From assembly GCA_051877575.1 (NCBI GenBank), contig JBJEJA010000021.1, positions 1 to 52,650 of the forward strand: a stretch of DNA of 52,650 nucleotides, written 5' to 3'. Shown piece by piece: positions 35,028-45,349 of this stretch (position 1 is the first letter of the stretch; each line of letters opens with the position of its first letter). The notes beneath the pieces were generated by a model that was given only the letters and a program-made list of their open reading frames with translations, made no database searches and had not been told where the DNA came from. The position numbers and the translations under genes are program-made. Source of the DNA: UBA2882 sp051877575 (GTDB lineage: Bacteria; Bacillota; Clostridia; Lachnospirales; Lachnospiraceae).

Positions 35028-36355
35028 AAATCTTAAAGGATTATCTGAATAAAAAGCAATATGTCAAAATGCGGGAATGGATGGCGGATTTAAACGTTGC
35101 CGATATTGCTGCCATGATCGAAGAATTGGAAGAAGAGCAGAAGCTGAAGGTTTTCCGCATTCTGCCCAAGGACATGGCTGCGGATATATTTTCTTACCTG
35201 CCGATCGAAGTGGAACAGTATATCATTACATCCCTGTCCGATAAAGAGGCCGGAAACATCATCGATAATCTGATGTCCGATGATGCCACAGACCTTTTGG
35301 AAGAGATGCCGGCCAACATTGTCAAAAAGCTGTTGGCAAACGCCAGTCAGGAAACCAGACGGGATATCAATCATCTGCTGCGTTATCCGGAGGACTCTGC
35401 GGGCAGTATTATGACCGTGGAGTTTGTGGATCTGAAAGAGCGGCAGACCGTTGCACAGGCCATCGAGAGAATCCGAAAACTCGGGGTGGATTCGGAAACG
35501 ATCAATATTTGCTATGTACTGGATAACCAGAGAAAACTGAAGGGAACGGTTGCGCTCCGCTACCTGTTGTTGACAAATCCCGATGAGAAGATCGGGGATA
35601 TCATGCATGAAAACGTCATCAGCCTCCATACGCTGATGGATCAGGAGGAGGTTGCCAGACAATTCCAGAAATATGACTTTACGGCCATGCCGGTTGTAGA
35701 TAACGAAGAACGTCTGGTGGGCATCATTACCGTCGATGACGTTGTGGATATTTTACAGGAAGAAGCAACTGAGGATATGGAAAAGATGGCGGCTATCGTA
35801 CCAAGTGATAAGCCGTATATGAAAACTTCTGTTTTTGAAATCTGGAAGAAGAGGATTCCGTGGCTTCTGCTTTTGATGATCTCCGCTACCTTTACCGGGA
35901 AAATCATTGCGTCTTTTGAAGAGGCGCTGAGCGTCTATGTGGTGCTGACCACATTTATACCGATGCTGATGGATACCGGCGGGAATGCAGGAGGGCAGGC
36001 CAGTGTAACGGTTATCCGCGGACTTTCCCTGAATGAAATTGAGTTTTCGGATACGTTAAAGGTGCTTTGGAAAGAAATCAGAGTTTCCGTACTGTGCGGT
36101 GTGACGCTTGCGGCGGCGAATTTTATAAAACTGATGCTGATTGACAGGGTAAGCCTGACTGTCTCGGCAGTTGTGTGTCTGACACTGATTGCAGCAGTAT
36201 TCATAGCAAAGATCGTGGGCAGTATGCTTCCGCTTGCCGCCAAAAAGATCGGTTTTGACCCGGCGGTCATGGCAAGCCCGTTTATTACAACCATCGTAGA
36301 TGCATTGTCGCTGCTGATTTATTTTCAGATCGCGACGGCATTATTGGGAATATAA
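35000..36355 (+). CDS. mgtE: Magnesium transporter MgtE
   Basis: 451 residues. The cytosolic N domain (~1-130, helical repeats with KVFRILPKDMAADIFSYL) is followed by two CBS domains (~135-260; YDFTAMPVVDNEERLVGIITVDDV) that sense Mg2+, then five membrane helices (~290-450) with the pore sequences TFIPMLMDTGGNAGGQASVTVIRG and FDPAVMASPFITTIVDALS. It is coupled to yigZ by overlap. No Mg-sensing leader is visible. Confidence 0.95.
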   Translation: MEKRIEEGLEILKDYLNKKQYVKMREWMADLNVADIAAMIEELEEEQKLKVFRILPKDMAADIFSYLPIEVEQYIITSLSDKEAGNIIDNLMSDDATDLLEEMPANIVKKLLANASQETRRDINHLLRYPEDSAGSIMTVEFVDLKERQTVAQAIERIRKLGVDSETINICYVLDNQRKLKGTVALRYLLLTNPDEKIGDIMHENVISLHTLMDQEEVARQFQKYDFTAMPVVDNEERLVGIITVDDVVDILQEEATEDMEKMAAIVPSDKPYMKTSVFEIWKKRIPWLLLLMISATFTGKIIASFEEALSVYVVLTTFIPMLMDTGGNAGGQASVTVIRGLSLNEIEFSDTLKVLWKEIRVSVLCGVTLAAANFIKLMLIDRVSLTVSAVVCLTLIAAVFIAKIVGSMLPLAAKKIGFDPAVMASPFITTIVDALSLLIYFQIATALLGI

Positions 36356-36393
36356 GTTGACATAATATATTTTAATGAAAGGAACATAAAACA

Positions 36394-37329
36394 ATGAAAC
36401 CAGTAAATCCCAATGCAACCAAAGAAGCAAAAGAATTATTGAATTATCTGTATCAGGTAGCAGGTAACGGTATTATTACCGGGCAGCATACCCAGACCAA
36501 TCCCATGGAGGAAGTGGTTTACATAAAAGAAAAGACAGGGCATGCGCCGAAACTTCAGGGTTTTGAATTATTAGGTTATTCTCCCAACATCAATTACGAA
36601 GATGCGTCGGAGGCATGTCTGACCGAGGTGGAAGAAAACAAAGGTACCATGAAGACGGCATTGAAGTGGGCAAAGGAGACAAACGGTATTGTTGCCATGT
36701 GTTTTCACTGGTTTTCTCCCATCGGAGGCAGGGATAAAGCATTTTATGCAGAGCATACGGATTTTGATGCACGGAAGGTTTTGGAAGAAGGAACCGAGGA
36801 AAGAAAGGCATTTTACTCCGATATGGATGTGATTGCGGAAGAGTTGAAGAAATTTCAGGAAGAAAATATACCGATTTTGTTCCGCCCTTTTCATGAGGCT
36901 GATGGTACATGGTTCTGGTGGGGCGCAAAAGGAGATGCCGTCGGAAGAGAATTGTATAAACTGATGTTTGATTATTATGTAAACCAAAAGCACTTAAACA
37001 ATCTGCTCTGGGTTTGGAATTCTCCGGCAAAGGAAGGATATCCGGGAGATGAATATGTGGATGTTATTTCCAGAGATATTTACCTGACGGAGAAGAAGCC
37101 GACGGACTATCAGGAAGAATATGAAGAACTGATTGCCAATACCACGAATCAAAAAGTGGCTGCATTGGGCGAGGTGGGCTATATTCCGGATGTGGATATG
37201 CTAAAGGAGAGCAGGGTTCCGTGGGCGTTTTATATGACATGGTCCAAAGAATTTTGTATCGGGGAACAATATAACACGGTGGAAGAAACAAAGAAAATGT
37301 ATGAAAGTGATTATGCAATTAAGCTGTAA
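36394..37329 (+). CDS. Glycoside hydrolase family 26 (beta-mannanase-like), no signal peptide
   Basis: 311 residues. GH26 landmarks: GIITGQHTQTN near the N-terminus, the catalytic acid/base Glu168 in RPFHEADGTWFWWG, and the nucleophile Glu260 in ALGEVGYIP, with PWAFYMTWSKEF at the end. There is no signal peptide or anchor, so the enzyme should act on imported manno-oligosaccharides in the cytosol, unlike the secreted GH26 enzymes used for polymer attack. GAAAGGA stands 9-11 nt before the ATG. It has its own terminator and no sugar transporter alongside. Confidence 0.9.
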   Translation: MKPVNPNATKEAKELLNYLYQVAGNGIITGQHTQTNPMEEVVYIKEKTGHAPKLQGFELLGYSPNINYEDASEACLTEVEENKGTMKTALKWAKETNGIVAMCFHWFSPIGGRDKAFYAEHTDFDARKVLEEGTEERKAFYSDMDVIAEELKKFQEENIPILFRPFHEADGTWFWWGAKGDAVGRELYKLMFDYYVNQKHLNNLLWVWNSPAKEGYPGDEYVDVISRDIYLTEKKPTDYQEEYEELIANTTNQKVAALGEVGYIPDVDMLKESRVPWAFYMTWSKEFCIGEQYNTVEETKKMYESDYAIKL

Positions 37330-37340
37330 AAAACACAGAG

Positions 37341-37375
37341 AGGACTGCAGGAAGCGCTCCTGCGGTCCTTTTTTT
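37341..37375 (+). terminator. Terminator after the GH26 gene
   Basis: AGGACTGCAGGA and TCCTGCGGTCCT form a 12-bp stem with one mismatch, followed by TTTTTTT. Confidence 0.9.
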
Positions 37376-37379
37376 GAGC

Positions 37380-37409
37380 AAGTTACCGGGTAAAAAATGC
37401 AACTTACCG
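37380..37409 (+). promoter_or_regulatory. Putative LytTR operator: two 9-bp direct repeats 21 bp apart
   Basis: AAGTTACCG (37380-37388) and AACTTACCG (37401-37409) share 8 of 9 bases and are spaced by 12 bp, the two-helical-turn arrangement usual for LytTR-family binding sites. They end 8 bp before the -35 of the operon, so autoregulation is likely. Confidence 0.6.
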
Positions 37410-37417
37410 AAAACGGC

Positions 37418-37446
37418 TTGCCTTTCCGACGGAAACATAATATAAA
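37418..37446 (+). promoter_or_regulatory. Promoter of the LytTR-DUF3021-ABC operon
   Basis: TTGCCT at 37418-37423, 17-nt spacer, TATAAA at 37441-37446. The -35 is weak, fitting dependence on an activator bound just upstream. Confidence 0.65.
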
Positions 37447-37497
37447 AATAGCAAAGGGAAATGCGAACGTGCGGATGTGTAGGGTGGAGAAACAGAA

Positions 37498-37941
37498 ATG
37501 AAAATTACGTTACAGCGGATTGATGATGATAATGAGGAAATTATTATTAAGTACAGACAGATGACGGGTTATATTGACGGCATTGTCAGATATGTGGAAG
37601 GGCAGGGGAAAAAACTGATGGGAATCAAAGAAGGTCATCAGTTTGTGCTTGATATCTGCAAGGTACTGTATGCGGAAAGTGTGGAAGGTATTACTTGGTT
37701 ATATACGGAGCAGGAAGTGTACAAATCGAATCTGACATTGGCGGTTTGTGAAGCAATGTATGCGGGAGAAGGCTTCTTCAGATGCAGCAAGTCTATGGTA
37801 CTTAATATCTATCATATTGAAAAATTAAAAAGCATGTCCGAAAACAGGATTGATGTTACCATGGATAACGGAGAACATGTGGTTATATCCAGACGCTACG
37901 CAAAAGAATTAAGAAGTATTCTGAAAGGGGAAAAGGCATGA
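37498..37941 (+). CDS. LytTR DNA-binding transcriptional regulator (no receiver domain)
   Basis: 147 residues. The LytTR domain covers about 45-145: ICKVLYAESVEGITWLYTEQEVYKS, FFRCSKSMVLNIYHIEKL, ISRRYAKELRSILKG. There is no receiver domain, as in the LytTR regulatory systems where a small membrane protein encoded next door controls the regulator. GGGTGGAG precedes the ATG. The stop overlaps the start of the DUF3021 gene by 4 bp. Confidence 0.9.
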   Translation: MKITLQRIDDDNEEIIIKYRQMTGYIDGIVRYVEGQGKKLMGIKEGHQFVLDICKVLYAESVEGITWLYTEQEVYKSNLTLAVCEAMYAGEGFFRCSKSMVLNIYHIEKLKSMSENRIDVTMDNGEHVVISRRYAKELRSILKGEKA

Positions 37942-38378
37942 ACGGATTTAAAAGATATTTATCTTCGGAAATAGGGATTGAATTTAAAGCCTGTCTGTAT
38001 TTTTATACAATTCTTTTTTTCTATTCTCTCTACTGCATCATACAGGGCAGTTTTTTTGCCAGTATCATATGGATGGCGGAGATGATCTTTACAGCCTATG
38101 TAATGGGGTATATACAGGTATACTTATTAAATAACTTTGATGAATCGGAGCATCTGGGGAAAAGAGAAGTGTTGTATTCTTTCCTGTGTTCGGCATTGTA
38201 TGCGGCAGTCAGTTATCTGCTGCGTTGGTTTGACAGAAATGTAACCGTAACAGCAATTTATTTTTTCTATATGCTGTTTTGTTATATCTGTGTGTTCTTT
38301 GTATATAAAATTAAGCGGGATATTGATACGGCACAATTAAACAAAGAACTGGAGCAGTTTAAAAATAAGAAAGGATGA
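37938..38378 (+). CDS. DUF3021 membrane protein, probable inhibitor/partner of the LytTR regulator
   Basis: 146 residues with four predicted membrane helices (about 20-40, 45-65, 80-100, 108-130) and a charged helical tail (DTAQLNKELEQFKNKK). DUF3021 proteins are regularly coded with receiver-less LytTR proteins; by analogy with streptococcal LytTR systems the membrane protein restrains the regulator (inference). AAAGGGGAAAAGGC before the ATG. The ABC genes follow after 9 nt. Confidence 0.85.
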   Translation: MNGFKRYLSSEIGIEFKACLYFYTILFFYSLYCIIQGSFFASIIWMAEMIFTAYVMGYIQVYLLNNFDESEHLGKREVLYSFLCSALYAAVSYLLRWFDRNVTVTAIYFFYMLFCYICVFFVYKIKRDIDTAQLNKELEQFKNKKG

Positions 38379-38387
38379 GGGAAGCAG

Positions 38388-39230
38388 ATGGAAAAGAAGG
38401 AATTTGCCATATCCATACATAACATGACCAAAAACTACGGGAAACACAGAGGGGTCACGAATTTGTCTCTTGATGTGGAAAAGGGCGATATATTTGGGTT
38501 TCTGGGGCCCAACGGAGCCGGAAAATCCACCACAATCCGCAGTATTTTGGGATTGATTGCATTTCAGGAGGGAAATGCCGAAATTCTGGGCATGGATGTA
38601 AAAACAAGACAAAAGGACATTTTGAGAGAGGTCGGTTATATGCCGTCGGAGGCAATGTTTTATCCGACCATGAAAGTAAAAGATGTGATCCGGTTTGCGG
38701 CGGATATGAGAGGGCGGGATTGTAAAGAGGAAACGGAGATGCTTTGCGAACGCCTTGCGGTGGATCGAAATAAGAAAATGGAAGAGTTATCATTAGGTAA
38801 CCGAAAAAAAGTCAGCATTGTCTGCGCCATGCAGCATAAGCCCCGGCTCTTTATTTTTGATGAGCCTACCAGCGGCTTGGATCCGTTGATGCAGGCGGAA
38901 TTTTTTAAGCTCATCATGGAATACAACGAACAGGGTGCAACCTGTTTCCTTTCTTCCCATGTGCTTTCGGAAATCAAAAAGTACTGCCGTCATGCAGCAA
39001 TTATCAAAGACGGAAAACTGATTTGTACCGATACGGTAGAAAATCTGACAAAGACAAATACAAAGCGGATTCGGATGATTAAAGACGGCAAAGAGGAAGA
39101 CTTTGTATATAAAGGAAATCTGAATGAACTGTTTGCCGGTTTTGCAGGCCATGACATTGAGGATATTATCATTGAGGAACCGGAGCTGGATGAAATCTTT
39201 ATGCATTATTATGAGGAGGGACAGGCATGA
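38388..39230 (+). CDS. ABC transporter ATP-binding protein
   Basis: 280 residues. Walker A GPNGAGKST, Q-loop region YMPSEAMFY, signature LSLGNRKK (departing from LSGGQ), Walker B LFIFDEPTSGLDP, and H-loop SSHVLSE. The C-terminal ~65 residues form the extra domain usual in ABC-2 exporters of the CcmA/drug type. The stop overlaps the permease start by 4 bp. The substrate is unknown; peptides or lipids are the common cargo in such operons. Confidence 0.93.
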   Translation: MEKKEFAISIHNMTKNYGKHRGVTNLSLDVEKGDIFGFLGPNGAGKSTTIRSILGLIAFQEGNAEILGMDVKTRQKDILREVGYMPSEAMFYPTMKVKDVIRFAADMRGRDCKEETEMLCERLAVDRNKKMEELSLGNRKKVSIVCAMQHKPRLFIFDEPTSGLDPLMQAEFFKLIMEYNEQGATCFLSSHVLSEIKKYCRHAAIIKDGKLICTDTVENLTKTNTKRIRMIKDGKEEDFVYKGNLNELFAGFAGHDIEDIIIEEPELDEIFMHYYEEGQA

Positions 39231-40015
39231 TACTATACAGACATGAAATGAAAATGAATTGGAAAAGTCTTCTGATCTGGACACTCTGTGTAGGCGGTAT
39301 GTGTTTCGGCTGTATCCTGTTGTACGGCAGCCTGCAGGACTCCATAAAAGGAATGGCAGATGCCTATTCCAATATGGGTGCCATGTCAACCGCTCTCGGA
39401 ATGGATAAAATGAGCCTTGCCACGCTGACAGGGTACTATGCCACGGAAATTGCCATGATGCACGGACTGGGAGGCGCCATGTTTGCAGCTATTCTGGGAA
39501 GCGGGATGTTATCGAAGGAAGAAGCCGGACATACTTCCGAATTTTTAAATGTACTGCCCATCGGAAGAGTAAGTGTTGCGGTACAAAAATATCTGGCGCT
39601 GATTACAAACATCCTGTTACTGAATCTGGTCTGCATCGGTCTGTATCTTCTCGGATTTGTCATCATGGGAGAGGAAATCGGCGGAAAAGAGATGATGCTG
39701 TATCATCTGGCGGCGCTGATCATGCAGATTGAAATCGGAACGGTGTGTTTCCTGATTTCCGCATTTACCAGAAGAAATATGATCGGTGCCGGGCTTGGCA
39801 TTTCCATTCTTCTGTTTGCGGTCGACATGATGTGCCGCATCATTCCCGCAATCGAGGATATGAAATATATCACTCCCTTTTATTATGCCAATGCCGCAGA
39901 TATTTTTACCGACGGGAAAATCAACATAACCATGCTTTTTATAGCCGCTTTTGTAATACTGGTTTCCTTTGGGACGGCTTGTGTAAGATATAAAACAAAA
40001 GATCTGGCATCATAG
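39227..40015 (+). CDS. ABC transporter permease (ABC-2 type)
   Basis: 262 residues with six membrane helices; MILYRHEMKMNWKSLLIWT at the N-terminus, GSGMLSKEEAGHTSEFLNVLP in the cytoplasmic coupling loop (the E-E-x-G-T/H pattern of ABC-2 permeases), and a last helix before the short tail. It works with the preceding ATPase as the membrane half of an exporter. Confidence 0.9.
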   Translation: MILYRHEMKMNWKSLLIWTLCVGGMCFGCILLYGSLQDSIKGMADAYSNMGAMSTALGMDKMSLATLTGYYATEIAMMHGLGGAMFAAILGSGMLSKEEAGHTSEFLNVLPIGRVSVAVQKYLALITNILLLNLVCIGLYLLGFVIMGEEIGGKEMMLYHLAALIMQIEIGTVCFLISAFTRRNMIGAGLGISILLFAVDMMCRIIPAIEDMKYITPFYYANAADIFTDGKINITMLFIAAFVILVSFGTACVRYKTKDLAS

Positions 40016-40083
40016 AAAGCGGATTTTCCGACTGTCTTTTTTCGGAATACAGTATTGCTTTTTTTTGCTATCATATTGTATGA

Positions 40084-40107
40084 TAAAAATAGATTTATTG
40101 CCGATAT
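40084..40107 (+). promoter_or_regulatory. Possible sigma-28/sigma-D type promoter before the chemoreceptor
   Basis: GCCGATAT at 40100-40107 equals the sigma-D -10 element of flagellar promoters. The only TAAA upstream (40084-40087) is 12 nt away rather than 14-16, so the -35 is poor. Confidence 0.35.
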
Positions 40108-40158
40108 GTGTAGCGGAAAAGTGGCTGTCATTCGGCAGAAAAAAGGGGGAAGACAGGT

Positions 40159-41886
40159 ATGAAGGGCAGTATCGGGCGCAAAGTAATCGCTATGATGGCG
40201 GTTTTGGGAGCGGTTTTTCTGGTGGCAATCATGATAAATATCATGGCATTGTCATCTATTAAAGAGAATAACAATAAGGTAAATATTTACCTTGAGATGA
40301 ATGAAGTGAAAAGTGAGGCATCCATTGCCTTTCAGCAAATGCAGTTATATGCCAATATCTGCTATTTTAAACAGGATTCCGAAGATATCGAGATCATGCG
40401 GGGAAAATTGAGAAGCTGTATTTCGGATGCGGATACGGCAATGGAAAATATGGAAAATCTCTGCATCTATACAAACGACCAGGATGTTATTGCAGCATAT
40501 GAGACGTGGGATGCCGCTATGGCGGACTTTGCGGATTATTGTACGGAATTGCTGGCAGAAGCCGAGAACGGAAATTATGATACGGTAAAGGCAATGATAG
40601 ATGATATGCTGGGACATAAGACACCGGTGCAGAATGCGGAAGATGCATATAATACGCTGGTTATGGAACGGCAGAAATTGCTTCAGGAGCAGAGTACTTC
40701 CAGAATCAATCAGACCTGTAATTTCACGATAGTGCTGATCGTATTGTTTCTGATTGTACTGGTGATTACAATTATTGTTGTTATGATTACAATCGCAAAA
40801 CCGGCAAAGAAATCAGGCATTTTGCTGCAGCAGATTGTCAGCAAAATTGAAAATGATGAGGGTGATTTGACGGAACGTATTCCGGTAAAAACACAGGATG
40901 AGATCGGACAAATGGCAGCAGGCATCAATGGCTTTTTGGAGCAGTTGCAAAGAGTCATGCAGAAACTCAAACAGGAATCTGAGCAGATGATGATTTCGGT
41001 GGAAACAGTACGCCGGGAAATCAATGAGTCAAATGAGAGTGCAGGAAGTGTATCGGCGGCCATGGAAGAGATGTCTGCCAGCATGGAAGAAATAGCGGCG
41101 ACATTGGGACAGCTTGCAACGGGTAGTGACAGCGTTCTGGCAGAGGTTAATCAGATGATGAACAAGGTAAATGACGGTGTTAACCTCGTGTATGACATTA
41201 AGGAAAGAGCACAGGATATGCATCAGAGCACGGTGGAAAGTAAGGAATCCGCAGGGCAGATTATTGTGGATATCCGCAAAGAACTGGAAACAGCCGTGAA
41301 AGAAAGCCGCAGCGTGGAACAGATTAATGAACTGACGGGACAAATCTTAAATATTACAAGCCAGACCAATCTGCTGGCATTGAATGCATCCATTGAGGCG
41401 GCAAGAGCCGGAGAAGCCGGGAAGGGATTTGCCGTTGTTGCGGATGAAATCAGGGTTTTGGCAGATAACAGCCGGAATACGGCCAATAATATTCAAAGCA
41501 TCAGTATACAGGTGACCGGAGCCGTAGAGCGCCTTGCCCAAAATGCGGAAGGTGTGTTGCGTTTCATTGATGAAAAAGTCATGAAGGATTATGACGGCTT
41601 TGTGGATGTGGTAGAGCAGTATAAAAAAGATGCCGACAGCGTAAATGACATCCTGACCGATTTTTCCCAAAATACGGGCGATATCAATGAGACAATCCAA
41701 TCCATGAATATAGGCATTAACGATATTGCAATTGCGGTGGAGGAAAGTGCAAAAGGCGTTACCAGCGTTGCGGAAAATGCAGTCAGTCTGGTAGAATCCA
41801 TTTCGCAGATTCAGCAGGAGACGGAAAATAATCAGGAAATATCTGCTAAGCTGAGCAGTGAAGTGAATCGGTTTAAAAATGTATAA
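40159..41886 (+). CDS. Methyl-accepting chemotaxis protein
   Basis: 575 residues. TM1 at about 10-30, an external four-helix-bundle-like sensor (~35-185), TM2 at ~187-212, a HAMP domain with KTQDEIGQMAAGINGFLEQL, and a cytoplasmic signalling coiled coil with the conserved hairpin tip QTNLLALNASIEAARAGEAGKGFAVVADEIR split over residues ~398-430. The tip Glu/Ala repeats give probable methylation sites. No pentapeptide CheR/CheB tether is seen at the C-terminus. GGGGAAGACAGGT precedes the ATG. Stands alone, away from che or flagellar genes. Confidence 0.94.
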   Translation: MKGSIGRKVIAMMAVLGAVFLVAIMINIMALSSIKENNNKVNIYLEMNEVKSEASIAFQQMQLYANICYFKQDSEDIEIMRGKLRSCISDADTAMENMENLCIYTNDQDVIAAYETWDAAMADFADYCTELLAEAENGNYDTVKAMIDDMLGHKTPVQNAEDAYNTLVMERQKLLQEQSTSRINQTCNFTIVLIVLFLIVLVITIIVVMITIAKPAKKSGILLQQIVSKIENDEGDLTERIPVKTQDEIGQMAAGINGFLEQLQRVMQKLKQESEQMMISVETVRREINESNESAGSVSAAMEEMSASMEEIAATLGQLATGSDSVLAEVNQMMNKVNDGVNLVYDIKERAQDMHQSTVESKESAGQIIVDIRKELETAVKESRSVEQINELTGQILNITSQTNLLALNASIEAARAGEAGKGFAVVADEIRVLADNSRNTANNIQSISIQVTGAVERLAQNAEGVLRFIDEKVMKDYDGFVDVVEQYKKDADSVNDILTDFSQNTGDINETIQSMNIGINDIAIAVEESAKGVTSVAENAVSLVESISQIQQETENNQEISAKLSSEVNRFKNV

Positions 41887-41901
41887 ATACAGATAGAAAA
41901 T

Positions 41902-41935
41902 AAAGAGTTCAGCGGAAATGCATCCGCTGAACTCT

Positions 41936-41944
<9 letters not shown>
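41902..41944. terminator. Bidirectional terminator between chemoreceptor and typA
   Basis: AAAGAGTTCAGCGGA and TCCGCTGAACTCTTT form a 15-bp perfect stem with loop AATGCA, with T run to the right and A-rich sequence to the left. The typA stop lies in it. Confidence 0.92.
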
Positions 41945-43765
<1,821 letters not shown>

Positions 43766-44023
43766 AATCATTCTCCTCGACTCTCATTTTCGCAACTAAC
43801 ATAGATATTGTTGACAAATACTGATAAAATACTTATTACAAACGTTTTTAGTCTACCACATATTCGGCAAAAAGCAAGCAAATATCAGCCGAAATGACCG
43901 ATTTGTGCAAGAAATTAGCATTATTTGACGATAAAATTTTTACATTTTTGGCTCCAAATGCAATATGATAGTAATACATGACAGGAAAAAATTCTTTATT
44001 GTGTAAGAAGGGAGAACAAAAAA

Positions 44024-44659
44024 ATGGATAAGATGAATGAAAACAACAAAGTGACGGTCATGGGAGAAATTGTGAGTGAATTTTCTTTTAGTCACGAGAT
44101 TTACGGAGAGGGCTTTTATATGGTGGATATCCTCGTTCCAAGGCTGTCGGAAAGTGCCGATCAGATTCCGCTGATGGTTTCGGAGAGACTTTTGGATGTA
44201 AAAAAAGATTACCGGGGATGGAAAGTAAAAGTGTCCGGGCAGTTCCGGTCTTATAACCGCCACGAAGAGAAAAAGAACAAGCTGGTTTTATCCGTATTTG
44301 TCAGGGATTGGGAGTTTATTGATGAGGTAGAGCGCAGCGAGATGACCAATCACATCGAGCTGGACGGGTTTATCTGCAAAGAGCCGGTTTACCGCAAAAC
44401 ACCTCTGGGCAGGGAAATCGCAGACATTCTGCTGGCAGTTAACCGCCCTTACGGCAAAAGCGATTACATACCCTGTATCAGCTGGGGGAGAAACGCGAGA
44501 TATGCCAACGAATTTGAAGTCGGAAGCCGCTGCAAGGTCATCGGCAGGATACAGAGCAGGGAATATATGAAAAAGTTATCTGAAGAGCAGGTGGAAAAAA
44601 GAGTGGCATATGAAGTATCCGTCAGCAAATTAGAAATTCCCGTAGAGGAAATGGTATGA
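44024..44659 (+). CDS. SSB-like protein with two OB-fold domains
   Basis: 211 residues. The N-terminal half (NNKVTVMGEIVSEFSFSHEIYGEGFYMVDILV) and the C-terminal half (NHIELDGFICKEPVYRKTPLGREIADILLAVNRPYGKSDYIPCISWGRNA) each read as an OB fold, the second one close to SSB. The acidic DDxIPF tail of true SSB is missing, so it is probably not the replication SSB. GGGAG is 10 nt before the ATG. No neighbour in the same transcript hints at the role. Confidence 0.75.
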   Translation: MDKMNENNKVTVMGEIVSEFSFSHEIYGEGFYMVDILVPRLSESADQIPLMVSERLLDVKKDYRGWKVKVSGQFRSYNRHEEKKNKLVLSVFVRDWEFIDEVERSEMTNHIELDGFICKEPVYRKTPLGREIADILLAVNRPYGKSDYIPCISWGRNARYANEFEVGSRCKVIGRIQSREYMKKLSEEQVEKRVAYEVSVSKLEIPVEEMV

Positions 44660-44794
44660 TCGGCTGCTGTGTGAATGTTTAGAAGTTGCCAGATTGAAAA
44701 AAGTGTGCTATGATACATCAATCTTGATATATAAAGGTATTCCATATAAAAATTCGTTTTTTATTAGGAAAGTATTGATTTATTTAGTAGGTGC

Positions 44795-45289
44795 ATGATG
44801 GAAAAAGGAAAAATTCATATTTACACCGGTGACGGTCACGGGAAAACGCCTGCTGCACTGGGCGAAGCCTTATATGCGGCGGCGGAAGGAAAACAGGTCA
44901 TTGTCATTCAGTTTATGAAGGGAAGAGGTCTTTCCGAAAATGAATTCACGAGAAGGTTGGAACCGGAAATTAAATTTTTCTGTTTTGAAAAGACAGATAC
45001 GGAATATGCGGATCTGACCAGCAAGCAACAGGAAGATGAAACCATGAACATCCGCAATGGTATTAATTTTGCAAAGAAGGTCCTGTCAACGGGCGGTTGT
45101 GATTTGTTGATTCTGGATGAAGTGCTGGGACTGCTGGATGTGGGGATTATTACCATAGAAGATTTAAAAACCCTGCTGTCTGCAAAGGACGAAGATACAA
45201 CGATCATTATGACCGGTATCCAGCTGAAAGAAGAAGTGATTTCTCTGGCAGATGAGATTTCAAAAATTGAGTCGATGCCTATTGCATAA
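44795..45289 (+). CDS. cobO: Cob(I)alamin adenosyltransferase, CobO/BtuR type
   Basis: 164 residues. The P-loop reads TGDGHGKTPAALGEA, a variant of the family's GNGKGKTTAA; VIVIQFMKGRG, DLLILDEV (Walker B-like) and IIMTG match the fold. It transfers the adenosyl group of ATP to reduced corrinoid. The ATG at 44795 or 44798 is equally possible; the site TAGTAGGTG is weak. No other cobalamin gene is in the window. Confidence 0.87.
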   Translation: MMEKGKIHIYTGDGHGKTPAALGEALYAAAEGKQVIVIQFMKGRGLSENEFTRRLEPEIKFFCFEKTDTEYADLTSKQQEDETMNIRNGINFAKKVLSTGGCDLLILDEVLGLLDVGIITIEDLKTLLSAKDEDTTIIMTGIQLKEEVISLADEISKIESMPIA

Positions 45290-45310
45290 TAATGTCGGGC
45301 GTGTTATTCT
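45282..45310 (+). promoter_or_regulatory. Promoter of the lysine-riboswitch transcript
   Basis: TTGCAT at 45282-45287, 17-nt spacer, TATTCT at 45305-45310, overlapping the end of cobO. Confidence 0.65.
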
Positions 45311-45349
45311 GTAGTCATAGATACGCGAAGCGTGTCGATTTATAAGAAA

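Noticed and set aside
36345..36375. dif-like chromosome-dimer resolution site
   Set aside because: The TTATGTCAACT arm and AT-rich centre look right, but the second arm matches only about 7 of 11 bases and overlaps the ribosome binding site of the GH26 gene; the same arm motif also occurs five more times without any second arm.
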